DNA of 64,000 bases from Plumapathes pennacea (taxonomy: Eukaryota; Cnidaria; Anthozoa; Antipatharia; Myriopathidae). Position 1 is the first letter of the stretch, and the number at the start of each line of letters is the position of its first letter. Positions 1-11,561 of the stretch are shown piece after piece. A program made the translations under genes and the position numbers. A model generated the notes under the pieces. That model was not told the origin of the DNA. It saw only the letters and a program-made list of their open reading frames with translations, and ran no database searches. The DNA is taken from positions 23,068,170 through 23,132,169 of the forward strand of contig OZ038467.1 in assembly GCA_964036295.1 (NCBI GenBank), in the 5' to 3' direction.

Positions 1-1146
1 TTTTTTTCTTTCAAGACTAAAACTGTAACAAATGATGTAATCAGAGACGTGGTGATTCCAGCGCGAATCGTTCACAAGCCCTTTGAAGAATGACTAGGTC
101 TGAAGCCCGTGTATAATTTGAAGTAAACCGTTCAAGTTTTGCTTTGATTTTGGGAGAAATCATGCTGTTTTGAGCGGCATACAAAACAATTCAAGCCTGA
201 GTCTAGTGCATGCAGTCCAGAGTAAAAAAATCGCACAGGAAGCCTATTTAATTGTACTGCCTATGAATTCAAAATTGGAAAATCAGTGTTCCTTTTTTCC
301 CGTACTACGGCGGCCGACCAACTACAAAATTTAAGAATTAAATTTTGAGAACGTGCTTGGCAGACTGTATGAATTAATTTGACGTGACGACCGTGGGAAA
401 TACGTACTGCGTCACGCAATCGGCTCTTTTTTCAACGCAAAAGTACCACAAAACACACAATTCTTTTTCTCCTTCCTTTGCGTGTAGCACTTGACTTCGA
501 AGAAAAGATTGAGTCAGCATTTCGGTAAAACAAAGGCTGCTCTTGTTGAGCAGTACCAAAGTAAAAGTCCAATCAATGGCAGAGCGAGGGGGTATCTGCG
601 ATTATCGTATTTCTAGTATAGTAAGGAGAACTTGGCTTTTGATACCTTGCTCAGGTGATAACTGATTAAACTATTGATTCTCACTACATCACCTTACATT
701 TTCCTCTTAAAAGGTTGGGAGAATCTGCATTTTGAACTTGGGAGTGAAAGGGTTAAAGGAAAGACCGTGCGTCACAGGGTGGGACTTTGCATGAGCGGTA
801 CAGACCCTCTTCTTCGGTTGTGACGTCATGGCCTGTGAGATGGAAGACAGAACAATAGAGAAAAATGGTTCGCCAGAGTTGAATATTTTCGCATCCTCGA
901 TAAAAAAATAAAAAATAAAAAAAAAATCACGCTTGTTCTGTCCTTCAGTTTAGTTGCATTCCCACGAACCGAAATGGGTCTATTGTTATTTACGAACTGT
1001 GTTCTTTTTCTCATTCGCGGGTACTGAAAAGAATATTGTTCGTGGAGTAATGCTCTATTTCTTTTTTGAGAGAGAGAGAGGGGGGGGGGGAGAACAGGTG
1101 GCCCTTTATGCTTCATTATTCTCAGTTTTTCCACTTACGTCATCAG
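1..1146. other. 5' flank, no gene recognised
   Basis: No coding exon could be supported here. The acid phosphatase gene that follows needs an upstream exon for its signal peptide and about the first 30-40 residues, but no frame here reads as a secretory leader joined to the RHGDRAP exon. It may lie before the window or be too diverged to see. The stretch holds a dispersed-repeat fragment near 640-757, an A-rich run near 900-930 and a GA/G run near 1068-1090. Confidence 0.5.
640..757. repeat. Fragment of dispersed 'CTTTCACTCCC' MITE family
   Basis: The segment ends in TTGGGAGTGAAAGGGTTAA and carries the internal motif GGTTGGGAGAATCTGCATTT. The same signature recurs near 13660-13793, 60387-60595, 60640-60702 and 61160-61298, so this is a multi-copy family within the window. 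The TTAA at its end and the inverted CCCTTTCACTCCC terminus suggest a TTAA-targeting nonautonomous DNA element. Class assignment is inference. Confidence 0.6.
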
Positions 1147-1853
1147 GTTTATCGCCATGGAGACCGAGCGCCCGTACACGTGTACCCCACTTATCAGCAT
1201 GGGGACTACTGGGTTGACGGACTGGGTCAGCTGACTACGGTTTGTGTTTCTCTTCCCTCAGTCCTTTCTAGTTATTTTTTTCTTCGCTGGAATTCGATTT
1301 CTTCCCTCTACTTCACTGTGAAGAATCAAAGGTAGTATATGCTATTACAAACTTTGTTCGTTAAATGTTTCACAAGGCTTTGGCGATTTGTTTAATTAAC
1401 ACAATAACAGAAAGGAATGAGACAGGAGTATGCGTTGGGGCGGTTCCTGAAGAGTGTTTACATCAACGATACCGCACTGCTGAACGAATCCTACATTCGC
1501 GAGCAGGTACGGAATAGACTAAAAAGGATCACCGATTCTCGGTGATAATATCTAACGTAGAATGTAAAATAATTATACAACAAACAGCACCAGTAGAGGG
1601 TGAACAAAGTGCTGCCACTCGATCAAGGAACGCCTCAAATGGCTTTCAAATTCAATCGGTTCACCGAAGTAGGAACACTGTAATACCTCCTAGCCGTGAC
1701 TGTTCTTCTATAGTTTGATACTGGGTTTACACTCGAGCAACAACAATGACTACGCAACTACATTTTTGTGAAGTGCTGTTCTGATCCAGGCGATCATGAA
1801 GGTATCAACTGTCCATGTTTTTGCTAATAATAATAATGTTGATAATAATAAAA

Positions 1854-1905
<52 letters not shown>

Positions 1906-4900
1906 CAATGATGATGATGATGATAATGATGGTGATGACGATAATGATGACGACGACGACGACGATGATGACATGTTTTGGTTCACATTTATCCACGTTA
2001 TACGCAGGAATAATCAATTTCCACCCACTACTTTAGTACCCCAATTAAAACAGTTTTTAAAAATACCATATATCAAAAAGTACATACATCTTATTCGATG
2101 GTTTAGCGCGTAATACGGGCCGGTATTTTACGAGTTGCTCGTATTTTTCCGAGCCCCGCCGCGGGGCGAGGAAAAATGCGAGTAACGAGTAAAATGCCGG
2201 CCCGTATTACGCGCTAAACCATCGAATGAGGGATTTATTATATGACTGTGACGTAGTTTTACCTTTATATAAAATATATTTCAGCAAACATAAAACAGAG
2301 ACTTCGAGCAAAACTGTTTTCATTCAATCCCAGGCAAAATGTACGCACACTCATTTACACAAAGATTCACTTACAGCTTCCAATCCGGTCATCGATTTAA
2401 AAATCTTGACAGAGAAAATTAAAGAAGTTATGCCACCAAATGATCGAAGTTCAATTCAGGTTAAATGTGCTGAGATAAATGCGCTGGAGACGAAAATGCT
2501 TGCTTCGACAGAATAAATATTCAGCGAACAAACGTGCTTCGAGCGGTTGAAATCGATCACTTCGCTTAAACTTTAACCATTTTTGTTCTTCAATAGCAAG
2601 CAGCTTTGTACTCAAAACAGGGTTTTTATTTTGTCGGAGTAGTTAAGGGATAAACACAAGAACAGAGCCAGCGAATGTGTACGTTGAAGAATCTGAAACT
2701 TTCATAACACAACTAGGATTTTTACCGCCGACACGTTGTCAAGTTATAGATTATTAACAACTCACCGATTTCCTGCCTGGTTGTAGAAAGTTTAAGACCT
2801 CTTCCAACAAAGGAACCACTCAAAACAGTGTTCGTACACGGCGAAAATCATTTTGCAGTGTTTACAGTGACGGCATCGTGCGGAAAACTTTACGGAGTCA
2901 GAACTGCCGTTTGTCCATGGCGATTGTTCGTTTTCCACCAACTGAACTGTGCTTTCTCTTCCTTGACAAATTATCCAGTAACAGTTTCTTTCGATGGAAG
3001 GGTCTCGTATCTGAAAAGTCATAGACTTTCGTTGCACCGTTTTACCTTGCACTCAGAAAAATCTTTGATTCATTTGTGATACGCGCGCGTCTAAACCGGT
3101 CAAACCGGTTTTCTACAGTGTAATACGGATTTGAAGTGTGTAATACGCTCCCGTACCGGCACTCTGTTGCGACCTTATATGGTAAAACTACGTCACAGTC
3201 ATATAATAATATTCAATATTGAATTCAGTATTGAAGCTAAAACAACTTTCTGCGTTGGTTATTGTGAAATTTTGAACACCATGATCTCCTACTGTAGAAG
3301 CAGCGACCAAGCGTTAGGTTATACAAAATTGATGTTTCATAAACGGAAATCCTTCTTAGATTGGAATGATCGGTCCAAAGAGCTTCGAAAGTGACATGGC
3401 ATTGACGTATTCGCGTCTGAGTTTTGAGTACAGAGCAGGTCATCGTAGAGGACAAAGCATTATGGCGAAACTATTCTTGTGCCAAATAACATTCTAAAAG
3501 TGTTCTCCTCTGGACGAAGGTTGTTTGTCGAAGCACCGACAAGGATCGGACTCTCATCAGTGCGCAAACTCAGTTGAATGGGCTGTATCCACCGAAAGGA
3601 AGACAGGTAAGCCATCATCTATTAATTCGTGGTTCATCTTAAGAATAAAAATATGCATAATTCGATACTGCGATATTGGTCTTTAAATATTGCTACATTG
3701 CAAACATAACAAGTTTAATTTGCACGCGAACCTTTTGGCCTCTTCAATGTTTGGCCCAAAAAACTTTTTTTCCCGACATTGTGGTCACCAGAATTTGTTG
3801 CAGCTGCATTAAAAAAAAAGCCTTGTATTCCGACGAAAGTCTTCTTTGGACAGTGTAGTATGCAGCACACTGAGTTTAATAAGACAACGACGCCAATTGT
3901 TGGTTGCCTATACAGTCATGACTCTCATGGCTACATGTCCACCCCTGTTTCTCCAATATTTAAAGTGCCTATAAGCCTTCAGACGTTACGTTTTTATATG
4001 AAAGTAGGAAGTGATCTAAGCAACTTATACTCAAAGAAACTCTGTTCCGAAGCGTTCTTATACTTTTTTCACGCGGTTGAATTCAGAATTCCGAAAACTT
4101 GACCGAGCGACATGGGAGACTGGGTCTGTGACGTCAGAGAAGGGACTGGCATCGCTTTGGCGTCTCTTTGCCTTAGTTGTTTTTTTCCCTTGGTTACGTT
4201 TTTCTCGACAACACATCTATGAGGCATAATTCTCACCTCGCCAACTGCAAAACCTGTGTGAAAGTTTTGTTTGACAAGAAAAGAATCCCTCCTCTGACGT
4301 CATAACCCAGGCTCTCGATCGAAAAACTTTGCGCGGTCAGATTCAAAATGGCGGTCAAAATCGCATGTTTGCCGGGCGGAAAAATATATAAAAACGCTTC
4401 GGAGCGGAGTTTCTATTTAAAGCTTTTTTTATCATTCTTGTCATTGTTGTTGTAGATTTGGCGACCCAAGCTAGACTGGCAGCCAATACCAGTTCATACC
4501 GTTCCATCGTCTGAGGACCATGTAAGTATTCCGTTTTCACAATGCCACTGTTCTCCGACTTGCTAGTAAGAACGACTTCCTAACTTTCTGTCTTTGTACA
4601 AGCGGGAAAAAAGAAGCTGTAGCTCTTTGTTAGTAATAAATAAATCCATTGGAATCACTTTCCATTATTCAGAGCATGTTCATGTTTCTCTTGATGATGC
4701 AAAACTATAACACATTCTGTGTTTTCTTTACTCGAAAAGCTGCTGCGTGTAAAGAAGCATTACTGCCCACGATATGTAGAACTGAACGAGGCGTCCAGGA
4801 AGCATCCAACGTACCTGAGGGTACAGGAAGAAAACGAGGTACGTGGCGGGCGCCTCGATGCTGTCTGCAACTTCTTCCCTTTGCTACAAATATTCAGTGC

Positions 4901-7900
4901 TAAACCACCATTATTGACGATACTCTGTCCAACTATCAGTGGCAAGTTTGCGCAGAACAAAGCAATTCATTCCTTCGGACAACAAGCCGGGGAAAAACCT
5001 TGAGAAATGAAAGGCTTCTGTGATCCAACTTGTGAATGAAACAACATCAAAAGACTCACAATTAAAGCTTTTAAACAGTAAACACACTACAGTAAGCACT
5101 GTAGCTATCTTGCTTCAGCCTCACCATTACTGATTTCCCTTCTTACTCTGCAGGACTTTCTTCAGTGGTTAGCGACCAAGGCTGGGAAATATTACAATGT
5201 TGCTGCTGTACATCGAGTACACGACTGTATGGTTACAGACGTGAGTGGCCATACTTTGTGCTTTTTATCAACAGAGTAGGACATGAAATGTGAAATCGGT
5301 TGAAAGTAGATATGAATTAAATCCATAGTAGATATGGATTAAATTCATAACTACTTTCAAAAGCTAGTCTCGAATTACAGTGTCCTGTTGATTCCTAAGA
5401 TGCGTTAAGATTTAAGAATATATATCGCGTCACCGTGTAATATAGCCTCATCTAAACACGCGGGAAGTTGGGAGAACACGAGAGTAGCGTAAGGAAACCA
5501 CGAGGCCGCCAAGTGGTTTCCGGCGCTACTCGAGTAAAAAAACATCGCGTATCGCGTCAGCGTGTAATATACTCTCATCTAACACGGTTATTTAGCAAAT
5601 CATGGCGCGCGTAGTATCATAGTTATTTTATAAAAGGCTGATAGTACGCGCGATCTGACTGGTACTAGCTGACAAATCATCCGTGCATTATATAAACAAT
5701 AAACTTTTTTTTTTTTTCCTTGCAATCTTATGATATCAACGATAGACGCAAATGATCAATTACGACCAAAGGAGTGGGTGTTAGTGTTTCAAAGTGCCTT
5801 CTGAATAATCTAACTCCACCTTGCACGTGGATTCAACCTTATATCAACTCAATGTCAATTGGTAAAGTTTGTTTCTGTCTTGGCTTCCAGCAAGCACACA
5901 ACCTAAGCCTCCCTGAGTGGGCCAACGAAACCGTGCTCGCCAAAATGAAAGAAATTTCCGAATTTGATTTCAACTGGAACTTTGTGGGACTTGAAAAGCA
6001 AAGGCTAACAGGAGGTAAGCGGTCACACTGTGTACACTGATTTCTGTTCGCTTAAATTCAGTGAACACAATGCACCCAAATCACTAAATACTAGAGCCCC
6101 TCGTTTCTCGAATATGTGGTATGCAGCCACTCTGTAACTTCGATGAAGGAAGAAAGAAAGGAAGGTAGGAAGGAAAGGGAAAAAGGAAGGAAAGAAGGAA
6201 AGAAGGATCGAACGAACGAAGCATGGATATATGGATGGATGGATGAAAGAATGAACGAATGAAAGAAACAGCAAATTGGGAATCGTGCTATAGTATATAG
6301 TATATTTGGAGTGAATAAGCATGCTACTCCATCGTGTGTTTTTCTGCTTGATCAGCTCTCCTGCAGACCTTCTAACAAGGAGATTTTCTCTTAGTGAACA
6401 AGGCATTAATCATTCTTTGAAAATAAAATCATTTTCTTTCCTGCACGACACATCGACCACTGTCTTTAGGATCGTTGGTTGGCAACATGGTGAATCACAT
6501 GCAGCAGTACAAGGACGACCCATTACAGGTCAAGCAGATGTATCTCTACTCGGCGGTAAGTATGGAGACAGTTATGTTGGACGGAACAATTCACGCGCAG
6601 TGGTAGCTCCGCTGGAAACTTTGTGGCAGCAGCAAGAACAGAGGTCATCGTTAGATCGGAGAATGAACCGTACCGGTGTCGCGTGCATGTGTTTTGGTTT
6701 GTTAGATTTCTTAGAAATGGTTTATGTGGATACAAACGGTGAATCCTTTTACTGAGAGCTTAAAGTATAACAACCATATTACGCCAATAGTGCTAGGATT
6801 GCACAGTTACCTGTCTCTGTAACTGCACCTTTTAAGACGCTGAGACAAATGAAGGCATTGAGTACAGTAAGTAGTGGAGTTATGTACTTTGACTGAGTCC
6901 TTGTGGAGGGAGCCAATTACTCACGGAACTGAACTATTGCCGTTTCCAGTTTAGCCCGGCTCTAGCGAAGTGCACGGGTAGTGCCTGGACATGGGAGCTA
7001 AAATTTCGAAAAGGTCGAATTCAACGATTTACCGCGTTGCATATACATAAAAAATAATCTATACCACATTTCTTTATCTATTCTGATCTCTATTTACATT
7101 ATCAATTTTTCCCAAATCCTTCATTATTGTATAATTTTTCTCCTCCCTTCCATCCATTTTATACAATATTATTTACTTTTTATTACCACATTTTCACACA
7201 TCCTTATTTGCACCAAACAACTTTCATTACATTCTACCAATGCACACACATTTACATGCCTACTCTTAGGCAGTTCCTTCAAAACTAATGTCTTTGTCTT
7301 GGTGATCTCTTTAGATTCATACCAAGTCCACCCCACCTAAAATGCCACCTGTTATCACCAGTGAATCTACTTTTTTTTTGTTTTGTTTGTGTAATCTAAA
7401 TACATCACTATGATGTATATACAACGCTATCGAATGTTCCGTCACCCGTGCGCTGTGTACTTTCAAATGCAAACTCGACTGTTTTTTTTTTTTTTTTTTT
7501 TTTTTTTCTTTCTTTCTTTCTTTCCAGCACGACGACACAGTCCTCGCTTTTCAGTACGCGCTTGGAGTAGCTGATGTCAACGCATTCACACCGCCGTACT
7601 CTAGTGCGTTTATGGTTGAACTTCATGGATCTGACGACAAGTTAGTTTCCACGCCTGCATAAAGTGCGGTCAACAGATGTTGGAGACTACTAGCACAAAG
7701 CTTCTGTTCTGGCGTCATACCATAACATACTATAACATACCATAGCATACCGTACTTTATTATATACATACTGAGACATACTCACGAAAAAGCCATATCG
7801 TAAAATTTCGTACGCAAATGAGTTCTAGCCAATGAGAGGCCGCGAACGACGCTTTTCACACGTGAAAAAAATCGTCCGTCCAATCACAAGCTGCGAACGA

Positions 7901-9495
7901 CGATTTTTCACTACTTTTAAAGGGTTTCCCGGTCCCATCATAAATGTCTCAGTATGTATATAATAAACAGAAAACATCATGGAAAGTGCTTTGTACAGTT
8001 TTTATTCACTCGTTGTTTCGTATCATAAAACTCACTCGCTCGCAAAGCCTCGCTCGTTCGTTTTATGATACTTCACAACTCGTGAATAAAAACCGTACGC
8101 GCGCACTTTCCATGAAGTAATCTCTATATACCATATTAGTATATACCACGCAAGTGAATAGTGCTTTTCGTGCGCTCTGATTGGCTCCTCAATCTCGGAA
8201 TATCAAGTGCTATTCACCTCCCGGCGGCTTCTGGTAAAACAAAATGGCGCGCGAGCCCAATTTTTGCTCCTTTTTGTCGGAAATTAAATAGCTATTTGGG
8301 AGTTGGCTATTAAACTTGTGTGGTATATACTAAAGGTGGTGTTACACTGGTCGATTTGCAACGACGATTTGCAACGATGCGATGTTGCGCTAAAAATCTT
8401 TGAGGTGTAACACCCCATTGCGAACGATTTTTCGTGATGTTTTCAGTGCTGCAACGCGTTGCAAGTTTTTGAAAGCGATTCAAAAACTTGCAACGCCGTT
8501 GCGTGGATTTGGAGCAAATTGGCGTTGCAAATCGTCGCTGCAAATCGACCAGTGTAACATCACCTTAAAACAATTATTCGCCGAAGTGGAGGTGAATAGC
8601 GGTGGATATTTACCGAGCCGTTCCACCGCTATTCACCTCCACTTCGGCGAATAATTGTCAACTATGCCATACTATACCATATCATACTTTACCGTACCAT
8701 ACCGTACTATAACATACCATACCATTTTATACCGTACTATATCATACCGTACTATACAGAGACGAGAAATGTTCAGGGTTATTCAAAAATCATTTGCAGA
8801 AGTGACCTTAGTGTCAAGATGTATTATCGCGTCGGACAAAACAACACTCGCATTGTCAAAAAGCTGCCAAACTGTTCTGCGGACTGTCTCCTGCAAGAAT
8901 TCATGAGGTGAGCACTAGACGATCAAGTTTTCTCACACATAGCGAAGCGTCCTAAAAGTTAAAGACTTTTTTTCAAGCTCCATTTGTAATGTGTGTGTCG
9001 AGCTTCGTGGTAAACATCTGATCATTCTAAATTTTCTGTGTCTCTAGCCTAACCGCCTCGGTTGTTCCCGACGACATAGAAGCGGAATGTCTTCTGCCAA
9101 CTTCCCCCGTGCCTACTACGGGCACGGATCTTCCTGACACTGCAAAACCCGGCAAAGGTCAGTCAGTCACCACAGCTCACGTTTTTCAACGTTTGTCGTA
9201 GTTGATACTACCGTGCTGTCCCATTCGGTTTGCTCCCTGGGGTGGATAGGAGAAGAGTTGTTTACCACACACTAGGCAAACTGATGCTATGGTGACCATT
9301 TGTATATACCGCAGGACTAGTAGCAACAGGTTTATTTATTTTCTTTCTTTATCAGGTTCTGATGGCTTTAAGATCGGCTTTATCGTTGTTCTGGTGCTGC
9401 TCATCTTGCTTGTCATCGTCGTCATTATTTTCTGCTGCTGGCAACGGAAGCGCCCGAAATACAGCGAGGTCAACAAGGGCGCCGAACCGGCCTGA
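1147..9495 (+). CDS. Lysosomal/prostatic-type acid phosphatase, membrane-anchored (5' partial)
   Basis: Histidine acid phosphatase of the ACP2/ACPP family, which hydrolyses phosphate monoesters in lysosomes or at the cell surface. Twelve GT-AG exons join in one open frame: 1147-1239, 1411-1506, 3520-3606, 4456-4521, 4740-4838, 5154-5240, 5891-6014, 6470-6555, 7528-7640, 8800-8907, 9048-9157, 9356-9495 (about 402 residues). The first visible exon carries the catalytic motif RHGDRAP; exon three has the family motif RSTDKDRTLISA; exon nine starts with the proton-donor HD (HDDTVLAF). CxxxC-type cysteines near NCSADC resemble the conserved C-terminal disulfide region. The last exon encodes a luminal linker, one strongly hydrophobic membrane segment, a basic stop-transfer (RKRPK) and YSEV, which fits a YxxPhi lysosomal sorting signal. 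All phases match and there is no internal stop, so the gene looks functional. The N-terminal exon with signal peptide was not found. Introns contain several foldback transposons. Confidence 0.93.
1855..1972. repeat. (GAT)n trinucleotide microsatellite
   Basis: An almost uninterrupted run of GAT/GAC triplets lies in intron 2 of the acid phosphatase gene. It opens long artificial frames of Asp, Met or Ser/Ile on both strands, which are not genes. Confidence 0.95.
2093..2227. repeat. Long near-perfect palindrome (foldback), ~67-bp arms
   Basis: The arm starting ATTCGATGGTTTAGCGCG is mirrored by CGCGCTAAACCATCGAAT at the right edge, with the symmetry centre in CCCGCCGCGGGG near 2160. Arms differ at only a few bases and there is almost no loop. 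It abuts the mobile element starting at 2234 and sits in an intron of the phosphatase gene. Such a structure is typical of foldback/MITE ends and could extrude as a cruciform; that behaviour is inference. Confidence 0.9.
2234..3210. mobile_element. Nonautonomous DNA element A, copy 1 (TIR TATATGACTGTGACGTAG)
   Basis: The ends are inverted repeats: TATATGACTGTGACGTAG on the left and CTACGTCACAGTCATATA on the right. A second copy in opposite orientation occupies about 9858-11052. Both copies retain an open frame of 83 codons (2828-3079 here, + strand) with only about six residue differences; I recognise no domain in it. Copy 1 lacks the insertion present in copy 2 near 10321-10808, so it provides the empty site. 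It lies in an intron of the acid phosphatase gene. Confidence 0.8.
5300..5360. repeat. Short inverted repeat in phosphatase intron
   Basis: TTGAAAGTAG and CTACTTTCAA bound a symmetric segment whose two halves (AATTAAATCCAT / ATGGATTAAATT) are near-perfect complements. It is a 61-bp hairpin of unknown origin. Confidence 0.8.
5421..5660. repeat. Composite foldback repeat with GTGTAATAT direct repeats
   Basis: Two direct copies of CGTGTAATAT followed by a CTCATCTAA-like stretch (about 5430 and 5560) flank a hairpin in which GGAAACCAC pairs with GTGGTTTCC near 5500-5520. A related sequence occurs in the opposite sense near 21765-21835 (shared GTGTAATATGAGAG and TTTATAAAATAACTA blocks), just left of another element. 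Probably a fragmented MITE family; boundaries are uncertain. Confidence 0.55.
6140..6265. repeat. Purine-rich (GGAA)n/(GGAT)n microsatellite
   Basis: Degenerate GAAGGAAA, GAACGAAC and GGATGGAT runs occupy the intron between the seventh and eighth visible phosphatase exons. Confidence 0.85.
7482..7527 (+). promoter_or_regulatory. Long polypyrimidine tract and 3' splice site of phosphatase exon 9
   Basis: A run of about 26 T followed by TTTC repeats and CCAG at 7524-7527 precedes the exon that carries the catalytic HD. The tract is both a microsatellite and the polypyrimidine tract of this acceptor, so its length may vary between alleles. Confidence 0.75.
7977..8116. repeat. Foldback hairpin (ACATCATGGAAAGTGC ends)
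   Basis: The arm beginning CATGGAAAGTGC and running through TTTTTATTCAC and ATCATAAAAC is mirrored by GTTTTATGAT, GTGAATAAAAA and GCACTTTCCATG. Arms are about 60 bp with a short loop near 8040-8050. The structure lies in a phosphatase intron next to the nested repeats that follow. Confidence 0.85.
8333..8565. mobile_element. MITE B copy 1 (TIR AAGGTGGTGTTACACTGG)
   Basis: A 233-bp element begins AAGGTGGTGTTACACTGG and ends with its imperfect inverse CCAGTGTAACATCACCTT. Subterminal CGATTTGCAACG motifs recur throughout. A second copy is at 19809-20029, itself inside a larger element. This copy appears to interrupt a longer foldback whose right part is the hairpin at 8570-8658. Confidence 0.85.
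8570..8658. repeat. Perfect 36-bp-arm hairpin
   Basis: Two 36-bp arms starting ACAATTATTCGCCGAAGTGG and ending with its exact inverse flank a 17-nt loop. I see no mismatch between the arms. The motif GGTGAATAG in the arm also appears as CTATTCACCTCC near 8210, so this is probably one end of a foldback element split by MITE B. Confidence 0.9.
8660..8757. repeat. (CATAC)n-like degenerate microsatellite
   Basis: ACCATACCGTACTATA-type pentanucleotide repeats fill the last part of the intron before the exon at 8800. A similar stretch is at 7715-7770. Confidence 0.8.
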
Positions 9496-9824
9496 GCTAA
9501 TTGATTGTGAACGTTCTTTGGTCGACTTTACAGACCAAAGTTCATACAGTCGCACAAAGTCACAATAATGCACCCAATGGTAGAATTTTCTTAGACCAAC
9601 GAGTATCAAGATTCGAATGATTTCTCCACGACCTATGCTTTAGGTTGTGATGCACCTGCGAGTTGTGGACAAAATCATGCTTCTGATTTATTGTGTTTAA
9701 CAGATTTTAGCACTTTGCACTGTGGCTCATTTGAAACAGCTGCAGATAATACTGGCACATGATACAGGTTCCCAGTGATCTTGTAAGCTTCAACAGAACT
9801 TAATGGCGTGATTCATGTTAGTCT

Positions 9825-9830
9825 AATAAA
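9825..9830 (+). terminator. Candidate polyadenylation signal of the phosphatase gene
   Basis: AATAAA lies about 330 nt after the stop codon at 9495. It is the first canonical hexamer in the apparent 3' UTR and precedes the mobile element starting near 9858. Confidence 0.55.
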
Positions 9831-9857
9831 TACGTCCAACTCAGCCTTGCGTAACAG

Positions 9858-11052
9858 TAATTATTATATGACTGTGACATAGTTTTACCATATAAGGTCG
9901 CAACAGAGTGTCGGTACGGGAGCGTATTACACACTTCAAATCCGTATTACACTGTAGAAAACCGGTTTGACCGATTTAGACGCGCGCGCATCACAAATGA
10001 ATCAAAGATTTTTCTGAGTGCAAGGTAAAACGGTGCAACGAAAGTCTATGACTTTTCAGATACAAGACTCTTCCATCGAAAGAAACTGTTACTGGGTAAT
10101 TTGTCAAGGAAGGGAAAGCACAGTTCAGTTGGTGGAAAGCGAACAATCGCCATAGACAAACGGCAGTTCTGACTCCGTAAAGTTTTCCGCACGATGCCGT
10201 CACTGTAAACACTGCAAAATGATTTTCGCCGTGTACGAGCACTGTTTTGAGTGGTTCCTTTGCTGGAAGGGGTCTTAAACTTTCTACAACCAGGCAGGAA
10301 ATCGGTGAGTTGTTAATAATCTTTATGACCCATCAAATATTTCCTCCCGCGCGTGACTGGTGGAATCGTGACACGTGACCGAATAACGTCCGCTCACGAG
10401 CGAACGTTATCAGCGAATAACCCCCGCCTGGCAAACAAACGCTGTTTATTGACAATATCCGAACACAATTTTATATATTAATCACAAAAACCCATTACGA
10501 GATGACTACCGAGGAGGAAATCAATTTATTGGTAGAAAAAGCAGTTCCAGAAAGCACCAAAAAGCTTCACAGTCCCCGCGCCATTATTTGCGCTGCAAGA
10601 GGAAATATTTGAAGGATAATAAAGACAATAAACTACTTTTGGCGTCGGAAATATGCACGGATAATTGTCCTTGGACATTATCTGTTCCTCGAAGCTCACA
10701 GTTGCCCTCTAGCTTCGCTCTCGGGCAACTGTTCGCTTCTCGGAACAGATAATATCCTCGGACAATTATCCGTTCATATTTCCTCGCCAAAAGTAGTTTA
10801 TTGTTTATATAACTTGACAACGTGTCGGCGGTAAAAATCCTAGTTGTGTTAAAGTTTCAGATCCTTCAACGTACACATTCACTGGCTCTGTTCTTGTGCC
10901 GTTTATTCCTTAACTACTCCGAGAAACCCTGTTTTGAGTACAAAGCTGCTTGCTATTGAAGAACAAAAATGGTTAAAAGTTTAAGCGAAGTGATCGATTT
11001 CAACCGCTCGAAGCACGTTTGTTCGCTGAATATTTATTCTGTCGAAGCACAG
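9858..11052. mobile_element. Element A, copy 2 (inverted), interrupted by element C
   Basis: This is the reverse complement of about 2490-3210. It starts with the same terminus (TATATGACTGTGACATAG), contains the same 83-codon frame on the minus strand (9991-10242), and ends at the ATTCTGTCGAAGCA block that matches about 2500 in copy 1. Relative to copy 1 it carries an extra segment at about 10321-10808. The side opposite the preserved terminus is truncated or diverged. Confidence 0.8.
10321..10808. mobile_element. Element C copy 1, nested in element A
   Basis: The segment begins TTATGACCCATCAAATATTT and ends AGTAGTTTATTGTTTAT. It interrupts a contiguous sequence seen in copy 1 of element A near 2745. 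A second copy is at 14836-15325. The right half is a foldback: GACAATAAACTACTTTTGGC pairs with GCCAAAAGTAGTTTATTGTT, and GGACATTATCTGTTCC pairs with GGAACAGATAATATCC. No clear target-site duplication is visible. Confidence 0.8.
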
Positions 11053-11561
11053 GCGGCCCAAGCTGATTGACTGTGTGACGTCACGGTTGGGTTTTATAAG
11101 AAAATGTATGGGAGATTTTAGTCAATCGATAACTCGAAAAACATTGCGAGAATAGAGCTTAGACTTGCTAACCTTGTGGTGGTGGTGGTTTTCTTGCTGC
11201 TGTAGCGATTTCAGCGTGTTTCGCTGAATTTTTCCTCTCTAACAGAAAGAATTTCAAGGCTGGCAACTCGGTCGATCTGGCATCCAGAATGTCTCCAGAA
11301 AAGTCTCTCAAATGCGGCCTTTCAACCTCCGTATGGCCACAAAACCCAGACATATATCGAGTTGAATCCTTTTCCCATAAGACTGTCGCAAAAACATTTC
11401 GAAAACGCCAGTTGAGTCCAAAAAAAAATTGCCGAAATCGGCCGTCAAAATGGTTGCTGACAAGCCGTGTGACCCACTCTTGGTCCGCGGAAATGGCGTT
11501 TGAATTTCATGCCGAGCTCTGATTCGCTTCCTCTTTCGCATGCTAATCAATTTACCGCGAC
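11053..11561. other. Unannotated spacer between repeats
   Basis: I see no gene here. It contains a GGT trinucleotide stretch near 11175 and no frame with family resemblance. Confidence 0.5.

Noticed and set aside
1750..2113. Poly-Asp, poly-Met and poly-Ser/Ile frames on both strands
   Set aside because: They are translations of the (GAT)n microsatellite in an intron.
2226..2516. 96-codon frame in element A
   Set aside because: It lies in transposon sequence, is not preserved in copy 2 and has no recognisable domain.
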